Assembly: GCF_900141935.1 (NCBI RefSeq)
Contig: NZ_FQYX01000028.1
Span: 1 to 52,789, forward strand
Reading direction: 5' to 3'
DNA: 52,789 nt
From: Arenibacter nanhaiticus
GTDB taxonomy: Bacteria > Bacteroidota > Bacteroidia > Flavobacteriales > Flavobacteriaceae
In this document: positions 1 through 8,273 of the stretch, piece after piece
How the letters are laid out: every line of letters begins with the position of its first letter
How positions within the stretch are numbered: the stretch's first letter is position 1
Translations under genes and position numbers: made by a program
The notes under the pieces: generated by a model
Database searches by the model: none
The model's input: only the letters and a program-made list of their open reading frames with translations
What the model was told of the DNA's origin: nothing

Positions 1-267
1 GACAACTGGGAAGAGCTCACGGTATTCTTTGAGTTCCCGATAGAGATCAGGAAAATAATCTATACTACCAACCTGATCGAGAACCTGAACGGGAAGATAA
101 GAAAGTATACCAAGAACAAACTTTCCTTCCCTACGGACGATGCGGTGATGAAATCCGTATATTTGGCCGTGAGGGAAGCGACCAAAAAATGGTCCATGCC
201 AGTAAGGAACTGGGGAATCATCCTAAATCAGTTCCTGACGATCTATGAAAAAAGGGTCAGACTTTAG
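1..267 (+). CDS. IS256-family transposase, C-terminal part (5' truncated by window edge)
   Basis: Open from the first base in frame 1 to a TAG stop at 265-267, giving 88 residues. Motifs typical of the mutator-type (IS256) transposase C-terminus are visible: an [16 protein letters not shown] segment, then [11 protein letters not shown], and a Trp-rich tail with [10 protein letters not shown]. These match the conserved end of the family's DDE transposase domain. The N-terminal DNA-binding part and most of the catalytic triad lie upstream of the window, so whether the gene is intact cannot be judged. Confidence 0.85.
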   Translation, partial: DNWEELTVFFEFPIEIRKIIYTTNLIENLNGKIRKYTKNKLSFPTDDAVMKSVYLAVREATKKWSMPVRNWGIILNQFLTIYEKRVRL

Positions 268-320
268 ATAAAAGTCCAACCCCTGTTATTTTAAACTTAC
301 ACAGTTAACGGGATAGTGTC
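1..320 (-). mobile_element. IS256-family insertion sequence, right end only
   Basis: The window opens inside an IS256-family element. It shows the last 88 codons of the transposase followed by about 50 bases of non-coding end that stop at GGATAGTGTC. Read inward on the other strand, the terminus begins GACACTATCCCG and continues through GTTTAAAATAACAGGGGTTGG. A diverged copy of the same terminus lies at 33713-33820, which supports position 320 as the element boundary. The rest of the element, its other inverted repeat and any target-site duplication are outside the window. Confidence 0.8.
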
Positions 321-392
321 TATAAAAGCCCCATATCTATTAATACTCCTCAAAATGACATTAATTTTCGATCAAAATAATATCATTCTCCC

Positions 393-489
393 TCAATTCG
401 CCAGTTCCATATACAGTTCCCTGCCCTATTTTGCTAGGCTCTTTTCCTGGTAATCTTCATTATGGAACAGGGTTTTAAAATCATTTTCT
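393..489 (-). pseudogene. Remnant copy of the 3' end of the PLD-like gene found at 13593-14354
   Basis: The minus strand encodes FKTLFHNEDYQEK then GRELYMELAN and a TGA stop. This is nearly the same as the C-terminus of the PLD-like protein encoded at 13593-14354, which ends FKTLFYNEDYQEK then GRELYLEPAN. A TAG stop replaces the Trp codon between these blocks, and nothing upstream continues the match, so it is a dead fragment of about 30 codons. It lies 73 bases from the IS256 end. Because the parent gene belongs to the mobilisable element, the fragment suggests that a related element once sat here or that recombination moved this end. Confidence 0.8.
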
Positions 490-782
490 TTGGAGTGAAG
501 ATTGTATTCCTAAGTCGAGTACTTAAAGGGAAAGCCTAGATTTACATCTCGGCTGTTGTATTTCAGGTACAACAATAAATAAATATTCTTAGAGGGTATT
601 ACTTGTACTTTATGATTTGGTACAGGATACTAGATTACAGTAAACTGAGTTTAACCGACTAAATTATATCTTGTAAATATTTTTACATGAGTTCTCAACA
701 GCCACGGTCGTTTTATGGGACTAAGATATTCCTCCTTTTGCAATACAGTTGCACTCATTAATCCGTAAATTTGTCAAACTTT
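490..782. other. Non-coding region upstream of the metal-resistance cluster
   Basis: No gene is supported here. A short dyad GTTGTA-N7-TACAAC lies at 555-573. A sequence matching the Bacteroidota -7 consensus, TAAATTTG, lies at 766-773 with a TTG about 14 bases upstream. If used, it would start transcription almost at the ATG at 783. This is a weak candidate promoter. Confidence 0.35.
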
Positions 783-1178
783 ATGAAAATATTCTTTTCC
801 ATATCAATGTCAATTTTATTCTTTTTTCAGGGAATTAGCATTGATATGGACTTTTGTGGCCCAATTAAAGAAATTTCAAGCATTATTACCCATTATCAAG
901 ACCATAAAGTTTATGGAGACTCTTTCCTTGAATATGTAGTTGAAGATTACATTGACAATGATGCAAAAAATGAAGGGCATCATAATAACCCAGATAAGGA
1001 GAATACACCAGTCCATTCCCATCATCAATGTTGTCACCCTTTAGTATTAATTATTGCGAACAACAATTCGGCTTTAACCAATCGACTAAAGTTTGAAGAG
1101 AAAAAACAGTTTAACTTACATAAAGTAAACTTCACTTCCAGATATCTGGAATCGCTTTTCCAACCCCCTAAAGTATAA
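783..1178 (+). CDS. Small exported His/Cys-rich protein upstream of the RND pump
   Basis: 131 residues from ATG 783. An upstream in-frame TTG at 771 would add four residues, but ATG gives a cleaner signal peptide: a Lys followed by about 15 hydrophobic residues. The mature part has a DFCG motif near residue 28, an acidic and His-rich middle, a HHQCCHP cluster near residues 80-90 and a FQPPKV tail. It resembles the small Cys/His proteins often found just upstream of CusA-type pumps in Flavobacteria (HYC_CC_PP-like), although the HYC motif is DFC here. A periplasmic metal-binding role is inferred from composition and position, 117 bases before the pump gene. Confidence 0.6.
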   Translation: MKIFFSISMSILFFFQGISIDMDFCGPIKEISSIITHYQDHKVYGDSFLEYVVEDYIDNDAKNEGHHNNPDKENTPVHSHHQCCHPLVLIIANNNSALTNRLKFEEKKQFNLHKVNFTSRYLESLFQPPKV

Positions 1179-1295
1179 TTCAGTTTTTTTAGGATAGCTA
1201 TATCCTACCGTGATGCTTTTAAAAGTAAGTATCGCATCATAAACGCATTGCATCTCTTTGCATTGCGATGTTTAAACTGAATTAATACATTTTCT

Positions 1296-4200
1296 ATGAT
1301 TAATAAAATCATTTCATTTTCCATTAATAATAAATTTATTATTGGGCTATTTATAGTGGCACTTGTAGGTACGGGCATTTGGTCTATGGCCACTATAAAT
1401 TTGGGTTCTGTACCCGATATTACCAACAACCAAGTACAGGTTATAACCGTTGCCCCAAATTTGGGCACTGAAGATATTGAGCAATTTGTAACCTATCCCG
1501 TAGAGTTAGCAATGGCAAACCTTCCTGACGTTATCGAGCTGCGTTCCGTATCTCGTTTTGGGCTGTCTGTGGTTACCATTGTCTTTAAGGACGAGGCAGG
1601 TACTTATCTTCCCCGGCAATTAGTGCAGGAGAAATTAACGGAAGTTGCTGGCGAAATCCCCGAAGGCTTCGGCACACCATTTATGGCACCAATAACTACG
1701 GGTCTGGGCGAAATCTACCAATACACCCTAAAAGTAAAAGAAGGCTACGAAGATAAATACGATGCTATGGAGCTTCGTACCATACAGGATTGGATTGTAA
1801 AACGACAAATGGCATTAGTCCCAGGAGTTGTCGAGGTCAATGCTTTTGGAGGCTATGTGAAACAATATGAAGTTGCCATAAATCCTGATAAACTAAAAAG
1901 TTTTGGCATTACAATGAATCAGGTTTTTGAAGCCCTTAAAGTGAACAATGCCAATACTGGTGGTGCTTATATTGAAAAAAACCATCAGGCCAATTTTATC
2001 CGTGGCGAAGGTTTGGCGCGTAGCATTGAAGATTTGGAAAACACAGTTGTAACCACACAAAACGGAAGCCCTGTTTTAGTGCGGGATGTCGCTGAAAAAG
2101 TGGGCTATGGGAATCAGGTGCGATATGGTGCATTTACCCAAGATGGCCACGAATCTGTTGGTGGACAAATACTGATGCTGAAAGGCGAAAGTCCAAGTAT
2201 CGTTATAGAAAATGTTGAAAAGCGTATAACCGAAATCCAAAAATCTTTACCTGAAGGCGTTTATATCGATACCTTTTTAAGTAGAAGTGAACTTATTGAG
2301 GCAACCACAAGTACCGTTAAAACAAATCTAATAGAAGGTGCCCTTATTGTCATATTTGTTTTGGTCTTGCTTTTAGGAAGCTTCCGTGGTGGCTTGATAG
2401 CAGCGTCGATAATCCCTTTATGCCTATTATTTGCATTTATTTTGATGAAACAATTTGGCATTTGGGCAAATTTAATGTCCTTGGGTGCGATCGATTTTGG
2501 GATTATTGTAGATGGTGCGGTGATTATCGTGGAAGGAGCGGTTTTCCACATTCATCAACGGATGAAAAAATCCACAACCGCCATTATCCAAGCTGAAATG
2601 GATGAAATCGTCTATGACTCTTCAAGTAAAATGATGAATTCTGCCTTCTTCGGTCAACTAATTGTTCTTATAGTTTTTACACCTATTCTGTTTTTGACCG
2701 GTGTGGAAGGGAAAATGTTCCGGCCAATGGCATTTACCTTCGGATTTGCAGTTTTAGGAGCGATTATACTTTGTCTTACCTATGTCCCAATGATGTCATC
2801 ATTATTTTTAAAACCTGCTAAAAATCAAAATAGTTGGTTTGCCAAATTTGAAAACAAGATGGATAGGTTCAGTGATAAAATTATGGGGGTTCTGAATCGT
2901 ATCTATCTGCCTATATTAAATTTTGCACTTCGCTTTCGGGCAGGTGTGGTTATAGGCGCGGTTGCCTTGCTTTTGATTGCAGGATTTGTATTTAGCAATA
3001 TGGGAGCAGAATTTGTCCCTAAATTTGATGAAGGCGATATTGCATTTCAAGCATTGATAAAACCAGGGAGCAGTCTTACAGAATCCATTGAGGCTTCAAA
3101 AAAACTTCAGAATTTAATCAATGAATTTCCAGAAGTAAAAACGGTAGTTTCAAGGATTGGTGTGGCCGAAATACCTACAGACCCAATGCCTATGGATATT
3201 GCGGATAGTTACATTATTCTTGAAAAGGACAAGAGTAAATGGACATCCGCAGATAGTAAAGAAGAACTCATAGAAAAGATTCAAGAAAAAATTTCAGTAG
3301 TTCCCGGCGTAAATTTTGTGTTTACACAACCTGTAGAACTTCGTTTTAATGAATTGCTTACAGGTGTCCGTGAAGACGTGGCCATCAAATTGTACGGAGA
3401 AGATTTGGACGTTTTGGCAGACAAGATACAGGAAATCGCGGCAGTAATTAGGACCGTTCCCGGAGCGGCTGACATTAATGTGGAGGCTACAAGTGGTTTA
3501 CCACAAATGACGGTGGTATATAACCGTGCGAAAATGGCACAATATGGTGTAACCGTTGACAAGCTGAATGATTATGTGAGTGCATCGTTTTCAGGAGAAG
3601 CCGCAGGTGTGATTTTTGAGGGCGAAAAACGCTTTGATGTGGTCATTCGTTTGGCGGAGGACTTTAGACAAGACATAAACAGTCTTAAAAACCTTTATAT
3701 CGATTTACCAAGTGGTGCTCAAGTGCCTTTAAAGGAAGTTGCAGATATCAGTTACAAACCCGGACCGATGCAGATTTCAAGGGATAATACCTCGCGTCGC
3801 ATTTCGGTAGGGGTCAATGTTCGTATGCGTGATGTAAAATCGATGGTTGAGGAAATTCAGCAAAAACTGGAAACGGAAGTAAAACTGCCACCAGGTTATT
3901 TTGTAACCTACGGAGGTTCGTTCGAAAACTTGCAACGTGCATCAGAACGATTGACGATTGTAGTGCCAATCGTTCTAATCACAATATTTGTTCTGCTTTA
4001 TTTTGCTTTGAATTCATTTTCACAGGCCTTAATGATCTATATGGCGGTTCCTTTGGCAGCCATTGGCGGGGTTTTCGTTTTGTTGATTCGTGGAATGCCT
4101 TTCAGTATTTCGGCTGGAGTCGGGTTTATCGTTCTCTTTGGAGTTGCGGTATTGAACGGACTCATACTCATAAACAAATTCAATGAACTAAAAGACAGTG

Positions 4201-5711
4201 GAATGGCAGATTTAAAAAAGCGTATATACGAAGCTACGCACGAACGTTTACGTCCAATTTTATTAACAGCCATTACAACAATTATGGGCTTTATCCCAAT
4301 GGCGATTTCTACCTCTGGTGGTGCAGAAGTACAGCGGCCTTTGGCGACAGTAGTCATTGGAGGAATGCTTACGGCAACATTTCTGACCTTGGTGGTTATT
4401 CCTATTCTTTATTATTGGCTTGAATCGAGAAAGGAACGAAACAATAACGATGGAGGTGTAAGCTATGTCAACAAATCAACGAACATTGTAACCGTATTGT
4501 TGATGGTTGGCGGTTTGATGGCTTCTGGAACCGCGGTGGCCCAAGATATCAATCAAGATGGAACAATTCCAAAAACCTTGACTGTAGATGAGGCCATTGC
4601 TATGGCAAAACAGAATTATCCATCACTTAAGGAAAGTCAGGCATTTATTGAACGGGAAAAGGCACTAAAGGGAACGAGTTTTGACCTTGGTAGCACACAA
4701 GTTTTCACGGGCAAAGAAGAATATGGCAATAATCTTCCTGGAGTGCAGACAACAGTTGGCGTGCAACAGGGCAATATTGACTTGCTTTCCGGATTTTCGA
4801 AATCCAAGTTTTACAAAGAGCGCATTGCCTTGGGAGAAAAGTTTTATGTGGCCAGTGAACAACAATTGGTGCGCAATGTGATGCAAGCCTATGACCAAAT
4901 TAATTACTACAAGGCACAGTTGCGTTTTGCAGACCAATTGGACAGTATTTATGCCAATTTTAAGTCCGCTGCCCAACTTCGGTATGACACGGGAGAAACA
5001 GGCAAGTTGGAATTTATTTCAGCCTCTTCCGAGTTTCAACAGATTCAAGTGTTAAGACAACAAGCTTTTGATGATATTGAAATTGCCAAACGTGCTTTAA
5101 AACAATATTTGGGAACTGATGAAACCATCGAAACAGTTGATGGTTTTTACGAGCCATTGGATTTTATAGCAACGTTGGATTCAACTTCGGTAGCAAATAA
5201 CCCAATGTTGCAATATGCCTTGCAAAATGCTGAAGTAAGTAAAGCAAATGTGGGCGTTGAAAAATCGCAATTCCTACCGAAATTCAGTTTATCGTTTGGC
5301 AGGCAGGTTGTGGATGATGTTTCAGGCTTTAATACCTATCAGGCAGGTATTAGTATTCCGTTATGGTTTTTTCCACAGAAGTCGAGAGTCAAGGCAGCCA
5401 AGGCAGATGCAATGGTAGCAGAGAATCAATATTTGGAGCAAAAAGCGGTTACCGAGAGCAAGGTTTCCCAATTGTTAAAATCATTGGAAAAAACAAAAAA
5501 AATCCTTGCATACTATGAAGAAGGCGCATTGCTTTTGGCGGAAGAACAAATAACAACCGCAGAACTGGCATCAAAAGAGGGCGAAATAGATTACGTCAAT
5601 TACATCACGATTCTCAACAGTGCCATCCGCATTAAACAGACCCATTTACAATACATCAATCAGTATAACCAGCAAACCATTGATATGCAATATCAATTGG
5701 GCAATTTATAA
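1296..5711 (+). CDS. cusA: CusA/CzcA-type heavy-metal RND efflux pump fused to a TolC-like outer-membrane domain
   Basis: 1471 residues. Residues about 1-1045 are an inner-membrane HME-RND proton/cation antiporter. The family motif DFGxxxDGxxxxxE is present, with D400, D406 and E413 in transmembrane segment 4. Residues about 1063-1085 form a hydrophobic stretch ending ASGTAVAQD, which looks like an internal signal peptide. Residues about 1090-1471 resemble CzcC/TolC outer-membrane efflux proteins (DEAIAMAKQNYPSL repeat region, long coiled coils). This pump-plus-channel fusion recurs in Bacteroidota and would place two parts of a tripartite pump on one chain, perhaps separated by signal peptidase. 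Substrate (Cu/Ag versus Zn/Co/Cd) cannot be fixed from the sequence. cusB follows 16 bases downstream. Confidence 0.93.
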   Translation: MINKIISFSINNKFIIGLFIVALVGTGIWSMATINLGSVPDITNNQVQVITVAPNLGTEDIEQFVTYPVELAMANLPDVIELRSVSRFGLSVVTIVFKDEAGTYLPRQLVQEKLTEVAGEIPEGFGTPFMAPITTGLGEIYQYTLKVKEGYEDKYDAMELRTIQDWIVKRQMALVPGVVEVNAFGGYVKQYEVAINPDKLKSFGITMNQVFEALKVNNANTGGAYIEKNHQANFIRGEGLARSIEDLENTVVTTQNGSPVLVRDVAEKVGYGNQVRYGAFTQDGHESVGGQILMLKGESPSIVIENVEKRITEIQKSLPEGVYIDTFLSRSELIEATTSTVKTNLIEGALIVIFVLVLLLGSFRGGLIAASIIPLCLLFAFILMKQFGIWANLMSLGAIDFGIIVDGAVIIVEGAVFHIHQRMKKSTTAIIQAEMDEIVYDSSSKMMNSAFFGQLIVLIVFTPILFLTGVEGKMFRPMAFTFGFAVLGAIILCLTYVPMMSSLFLKPAKNQNSWFAKFENKMDRFSDKIMGVLNRIYLPILNFALRFRAGVVIGAVALLLIAGFVFSNMGAEFVPKFDEGDIAFQALIKPGSSLTESIEASKKLQNLINEFPEVKTVVSRIGVAEIPTDPMPMDIADSYIILEKDKSKWTSADSKEELIEKIQEKISVVPGVNFVFTQPVELRFNELLTGVREDVAIKLYGEDLDVLADKIQEIAAVIRTVPGAADINVEATSGLPQMTVVYNRAKMAQYGVTVDKLNDYVSASFSGEAAGVIFEGEKRFDVVIRLAEDFRQDINSLKNLYIDLPSGAQVPLKEVADISYKPGPMQISRDNTSRRISVGVNVRMRDVKSMVEEIQQKLETEVKLPPGYFVTYGGSFENLQRASERLTIVVPIVLITIFVLLYFALNSFSQALMIYMAVPLAAIGGVFVLLIRGMPFSISAGVGFIVLFGVAVLNGLILINKFNELKDSGMADLKKRIYEATHERLRPILLTAITTIMGFIPMAISTSGGAEVQRPLATVVIGGMLTATFLTLVVIPILYYWLESRKERNNNDGGVSYVNKSTNIVTVLLMVGGLMASGTAVAQDINQDGTIPKTLTVDEAIAMAKQNYPSLKESQAFIEREKALKGTSFDLGSTQVFTGKEEYGNNLPGVQTTVGVQQGNIDLLSGFSKSKFYKERIALGEKFYVASEQQLVRNVMQAYDQINYYKAQLRFADQLDSIYANFKSAAQLRYDTGETGKLEFISASSEFQQIQVLRQQAFDDIEIAKRALKQYLGTDETIETVDGFYEPLDFIATLDSTSVANNPMLQYALQNAEVSKANVGVEKSQFLPKFSLSFGRQVVDDVSGFNTYQAGISIPLWFFPQKSRVKAAKADAMVAENQYLEQKAVTESKVSQLLKSLEKTKKILAYYEEGALLLAEEQITTAELASKEGEIDYVNYITILNSAIRIKQTHLQYINQYNQQTIDMQYQLGNL

Positions 5712-5727
5712 CCTTAAAAAAAGAGAA

Positions 5728-6987
5728 ATGAAAAATATACTATTAGTAAGTACCGTATTATTTACACTTATGTTTATGAGTTGTAACGATGGCCAAAAAT
5801 CTGAATTTGGGCATAACGAAGCTGAAGGCGTATCAAAAACCGAGGCTGGGGGCGAAGATACACACGGAGAAGAAGGCCACGATGAAGGAGAAGAAGAAGG
5901 TGGTCACAGCGAGGAAGAAGGCGTCGTCGAACTTACAAAGCAACAGGCTGAAACCATCGGTTTGGAAACGAAGCCTCTGGAGGAACGGAATTTAGGGAAC
6001 AACATTAAGGTAACAGGTATGCTGGAACTTTTCCCACAGGATAAGGCGAACATCAGTCCGTTTGTTGGTGGAAATGTGAGTTCCATAAAAGTAATACCTG
6101 GAGATAACGTAAGCAAAGGACAGGTGTTGGCATATATAGAACACCCAGATATCATTGCAATGCAACAGGAATATCAGGAAAAAAATGATGAACTGGTCTT
6201 TTTGAAACAGGATTTTGAGCGCAAGCAGACCCTTTATGATAAAGGTGTTTCTTCTGGAAAGGAATTTCAGATGGCGCAGTCAAAATTTCGTTCCACAACA
6301 TCCAGCGTCAATGGTTTGCGGTCCCAATTGAGACTGTTGGGCATCAATCCTGACAAAGTGGCTGAAGGCCAGATATATTCCGCTGTTCCCATTACCACAC
6401 CCATAAGTGGCTATGTGGATGAAGTAATGATTAGCCTTGGCGATTATGTGGCACCACAATCCAGAATGTTCTCAATAAGCGATAACTCGAAGATTTATGT
6501 CAATCTGAAGGTATATGAGAAGGACATAAGGCAAATCGAAAAAGGGCAACAGATACATTTTTCAACCGCTTCCCGTCCAGATGAATTGTTTAAGGCATCC
6601 GTTCGCTCTATTGGACAGACCTTTAACACCGAGCCAAAAGCTTTAGAAGTTCTGGCAGATATCCAAAACGAGGATAAAAATCTATTGCCGGGTATGTACG
6701 TGCAAGGGCGCATAGTCCAGGGCGAAAAAAAAGGTTTTGCCATACCCGAAGCTGCCATTATAAAAGAAGGCGAGCATTCCTTTATTTTTATTCTCGATGA
6801 AGATGAAAAAATGGAAGCAAACAAAATGAGATTCAAAATGATACCCGTAACGGTTGGTATTACTGATTTAGGCTTTGTTGGAGTGAATCTTCCTTCCGAA
6901 GTTTCAAAAGATGCTAAAGTAGTTATCAAAGGAGCTTATAACCTATCTTCAGAAATGATTAAAGGGGAATTGGAACACGACCATTAA
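5728..6987 (+). CDS. cusB: CusB/CzcB-type periplasmic adaptor lipoprotein
   Basis: 419 residues from ATG 5728, chosen over an upstream in-frame start at 5620 that overlaps the pump gene. The ATG gives a lipoprotein signal with lipobox FMSC (Cys19), and an A-rich stretch precedes it. A His/Glu-rich segment at about residues 30-65 probably binds metal. The membrane-fusion domains follow: a barrel-sandwich hybrid (GGNVSSIKVIPGDNV and PISGYVDEVMISLGD), an alpha-hairpin between them and a beta-barrel (KIYVNLKVYEKDI). It joins the inner-membrane pump to the outer-membrane channel and completes the system with the fused CusA-TolC protein. The 16-base spacing implies co-transcription. Confidence 0.93.
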   Translation: MKNILLVSTVLFTLMFMSCNDGQKSEFGHNEAEGVSKTEAGGEDTHGEEGHDEGEEEGGHSEEEGVVELTKQQAETIGLETKPLEERNLGNNIKVTGMLELFPQDKANISPFVGGNVSSIKVIPGDNVSKGQVLAYIEHPDIIAMQQEYQEKNDELVFLKQDFERKQTLYDKGVSSGKEFQMAQSKFRSTTSSVNGLRSQLRLLGINPDKVAEGQIYSAVPITTPISGYVDEVMISLGDYVAPQSRMFSISDNSKIYVNLKVYEKDIRQIEKGQQIHFSTASRPDELFKASVRSIGQTFNTEPKALEVLADIQNEDKNLLPGMYVQGRIVQGEKKGFAIPEAAIIKEGEHSFIFILDEDEKMEANKMRFKMIPVTVGITDLGFVGVNLPSEVSKDAKVVIKGAYNLSSEMIKGELEHDH

Positions 6988-7102
6988 TTCAATAATTAGC
7001 AAAGATTTTGATTCCAAGTTTGTTTATCGTCTTAATTAGTTAGTTAAAAATTAAAGAACAGGCTCGGTTCAAAATCGATTAACATTTTAAAGATTCATAA
7101 TT

Positions 7103-7441
7103 ATGAAAGAAATAAAAGCATTTGTAAAACCAAACAGGATACAAAAAATTATTGAGGCCCTAACAGATAATGGGTTTAAAAGTATGACCCTTTCACAAGC
7201 AGAAGGCACTGGGGCTTTTAAGGCTAAAGGAGCAAGACCATCCTTAGATTTTTATATTACCAATAGTCCAGTAATAAAAATTGAGTTGGTATGTCAAAAT
7301 GAAGAAGCCCAATCGGCAATTGATATTATTGTAACAAATGGCAATACCGAAGAACCTGCTGACGGCATTATTTATTTGTCGGATATTGAAGACGCCTTTC
7401 AGATTAAAACGGGAGATTCTTTAAAACCCTTTGATTTATAA
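7103..7441 (+). CDS. PII-family (GlnB/CutA-like) small regulatory protein
   Basis: 112 residues with the PII start MKEIKAFVKPNRIQKIIEAL and a ferredoxin-like repeat through EDAFQIKTGD. The classic T-loop with the uridylylated Tyr is not apparent; the region around residues 35-55 instead reads AEGTGAFKAKGARP. PII-like proteins of this kind occur beside heavy-metal efflux genes in Bacteroidota, where they may sense a ligand or modulate transport rather than nitrogen status. That role is an inference from context. A 115-base gap separates it from cusB and could hold its own promoter. The Fur-family gene starts five bases after its stop. Confidence 0.75.
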   Translation: MKEIKAFVKPNRIQKIIEALTDNGFKSMTLSQAEGTGAFKAKGARPSLDFYITNSPVIKIELVCQNEEAQSAIDIIVTNGNTEEPADGIIYLSDIEDAFQIKTGDSLKPFDL

Positions 7442-7445
7442 CAAA

Positions 7446-7862
7446 ATGTCTGATTTAGAGCAAATACTGGAGAATAATAACGTAAGACCCACTGCAATGC
7501 GTTTGTTGGTCCTACAATATCTCCTAAGCAAAAAAGTAACGGTCAGTTTGATCGATATTGAAGCGAACTTTCATAATTCGGATAGGACAACATTGTACCG
7601 CACCCTAAAAACCTTTGTTGAAAATGGTGTCGCCCATCAAATAGATGATGGTACCGGTAGTACCAAATATGCTATTTGTGAAGAGAATTGCAATTGTGAA
7701 GTGGATACTGATCTACACCTGCATTTTCATTGTGCAAATTGTAATGAAACAGTTTGTTTAACAGAGCATAAAATACCACATATCAATTTGCCCGAAGGTT
7801 TTAAGGCAGAGAATGTGAATTTGGTGGTAAAGGGCATTTGCGATAAATGCAATGGACGATAA
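7446..7862 (+). CDS. Fur-family metal-responsive transcriptional regulator
   Basis: 138 residues from ATG 7446. The upstream in-frame start at 7431 overlaps the PII gene and adds nothing conserved. The N-terminal winged helix carries the Fur signature RTTLYRTLKTFVENG at about residues 47-61. The C-terminal part has HLHFHCANC with C96 and C99, and CDKC with C132 and C135, the structural zinc site of Fur/Zur proteins. It lies between efflux genes and probably represses them until Zn or a similar metal accumulates; the exact metal is not decided by the sequence. Its TAA overlaps the first ATG of the next reading frame. Confidence 0.87.
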   Translation: MSDLEQILENNNVRPTAMRLLVLQYLLSKKVTVSLIDIEANFHNSDRTTLYRTLKTFVENGVAHQIDDGTGSTKYAICEENCNCEVDTDLHLHFHCANCNETVCLTEHKIPHINLPEGFKAENVNLVVKGICDKCNGR

Positions 7863-7914
7863 ATGCACTTCCATTGCACTAACTATTAAACTATTTTCTC
7901 CAAAATTAATGGAT

Positions 7915-8272
7915 ATGAAGTTTTATATAAAAACACCTAAACATCTTAAACAGGCATATAGTAAAGAATTGGGGCACTACCGCTATTATTTAAGTAAAAA
8001 GCAGTATAGCGATGCTTGGTATCATTTAGAAAGAAGCCAAATTATAGGTCAATCTTACCCAATCAAGCACACCTGTTCGCATTGGTTAATGCTAAAGTTT
8101 GGTTTAATGCAAAAAGACAACAAAGAGGTATTTGGACTAATAATAAGGTTAGTTGATGGTGGTTGGAAATCTTTTTATAAATCACGTCCCGCTTGGCAAT
8201 ACTGGAGGTGCAAATGTACCACCATTAAAAGCGATACCTATTCCAATTGATATTAAAAATTTATTCAAGTAA
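7915..8272 (+). pseudogene. DUF3703-family gene, frameshifted near position 8180
   Basis: Starts at ATG 7915 (alternative ATG 7909). In the first frame the protein shows the DUF3703 core, including the AWYHLERSQIIGQSYPIKH block and SHWLMLKFG, up to about 8180. The family's conserved ending then continues in another frame as VPLGNTGGANVPPLKAIPIP and ends at TAA 8270-8272, two bases before the next gene's ATG. The uninterrupted first frame instead runs to 8250 with an unrelated tail. A one-base indel, possibly in the T-run at 8172-8176, explains this. DUF3703 genes often accompany metal efflux genes; their function is unknown. Either a real mutation or a sequencing error is possible. Confidence 0.8.
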
Positions 8273-8273
8273 A

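Noticed and set aside
5620-5727. Upstream extension of the cusB frame
   Set aside because: It overlaps the pump gene; the ATG at 5728 gives a proper lipoprotein signal.
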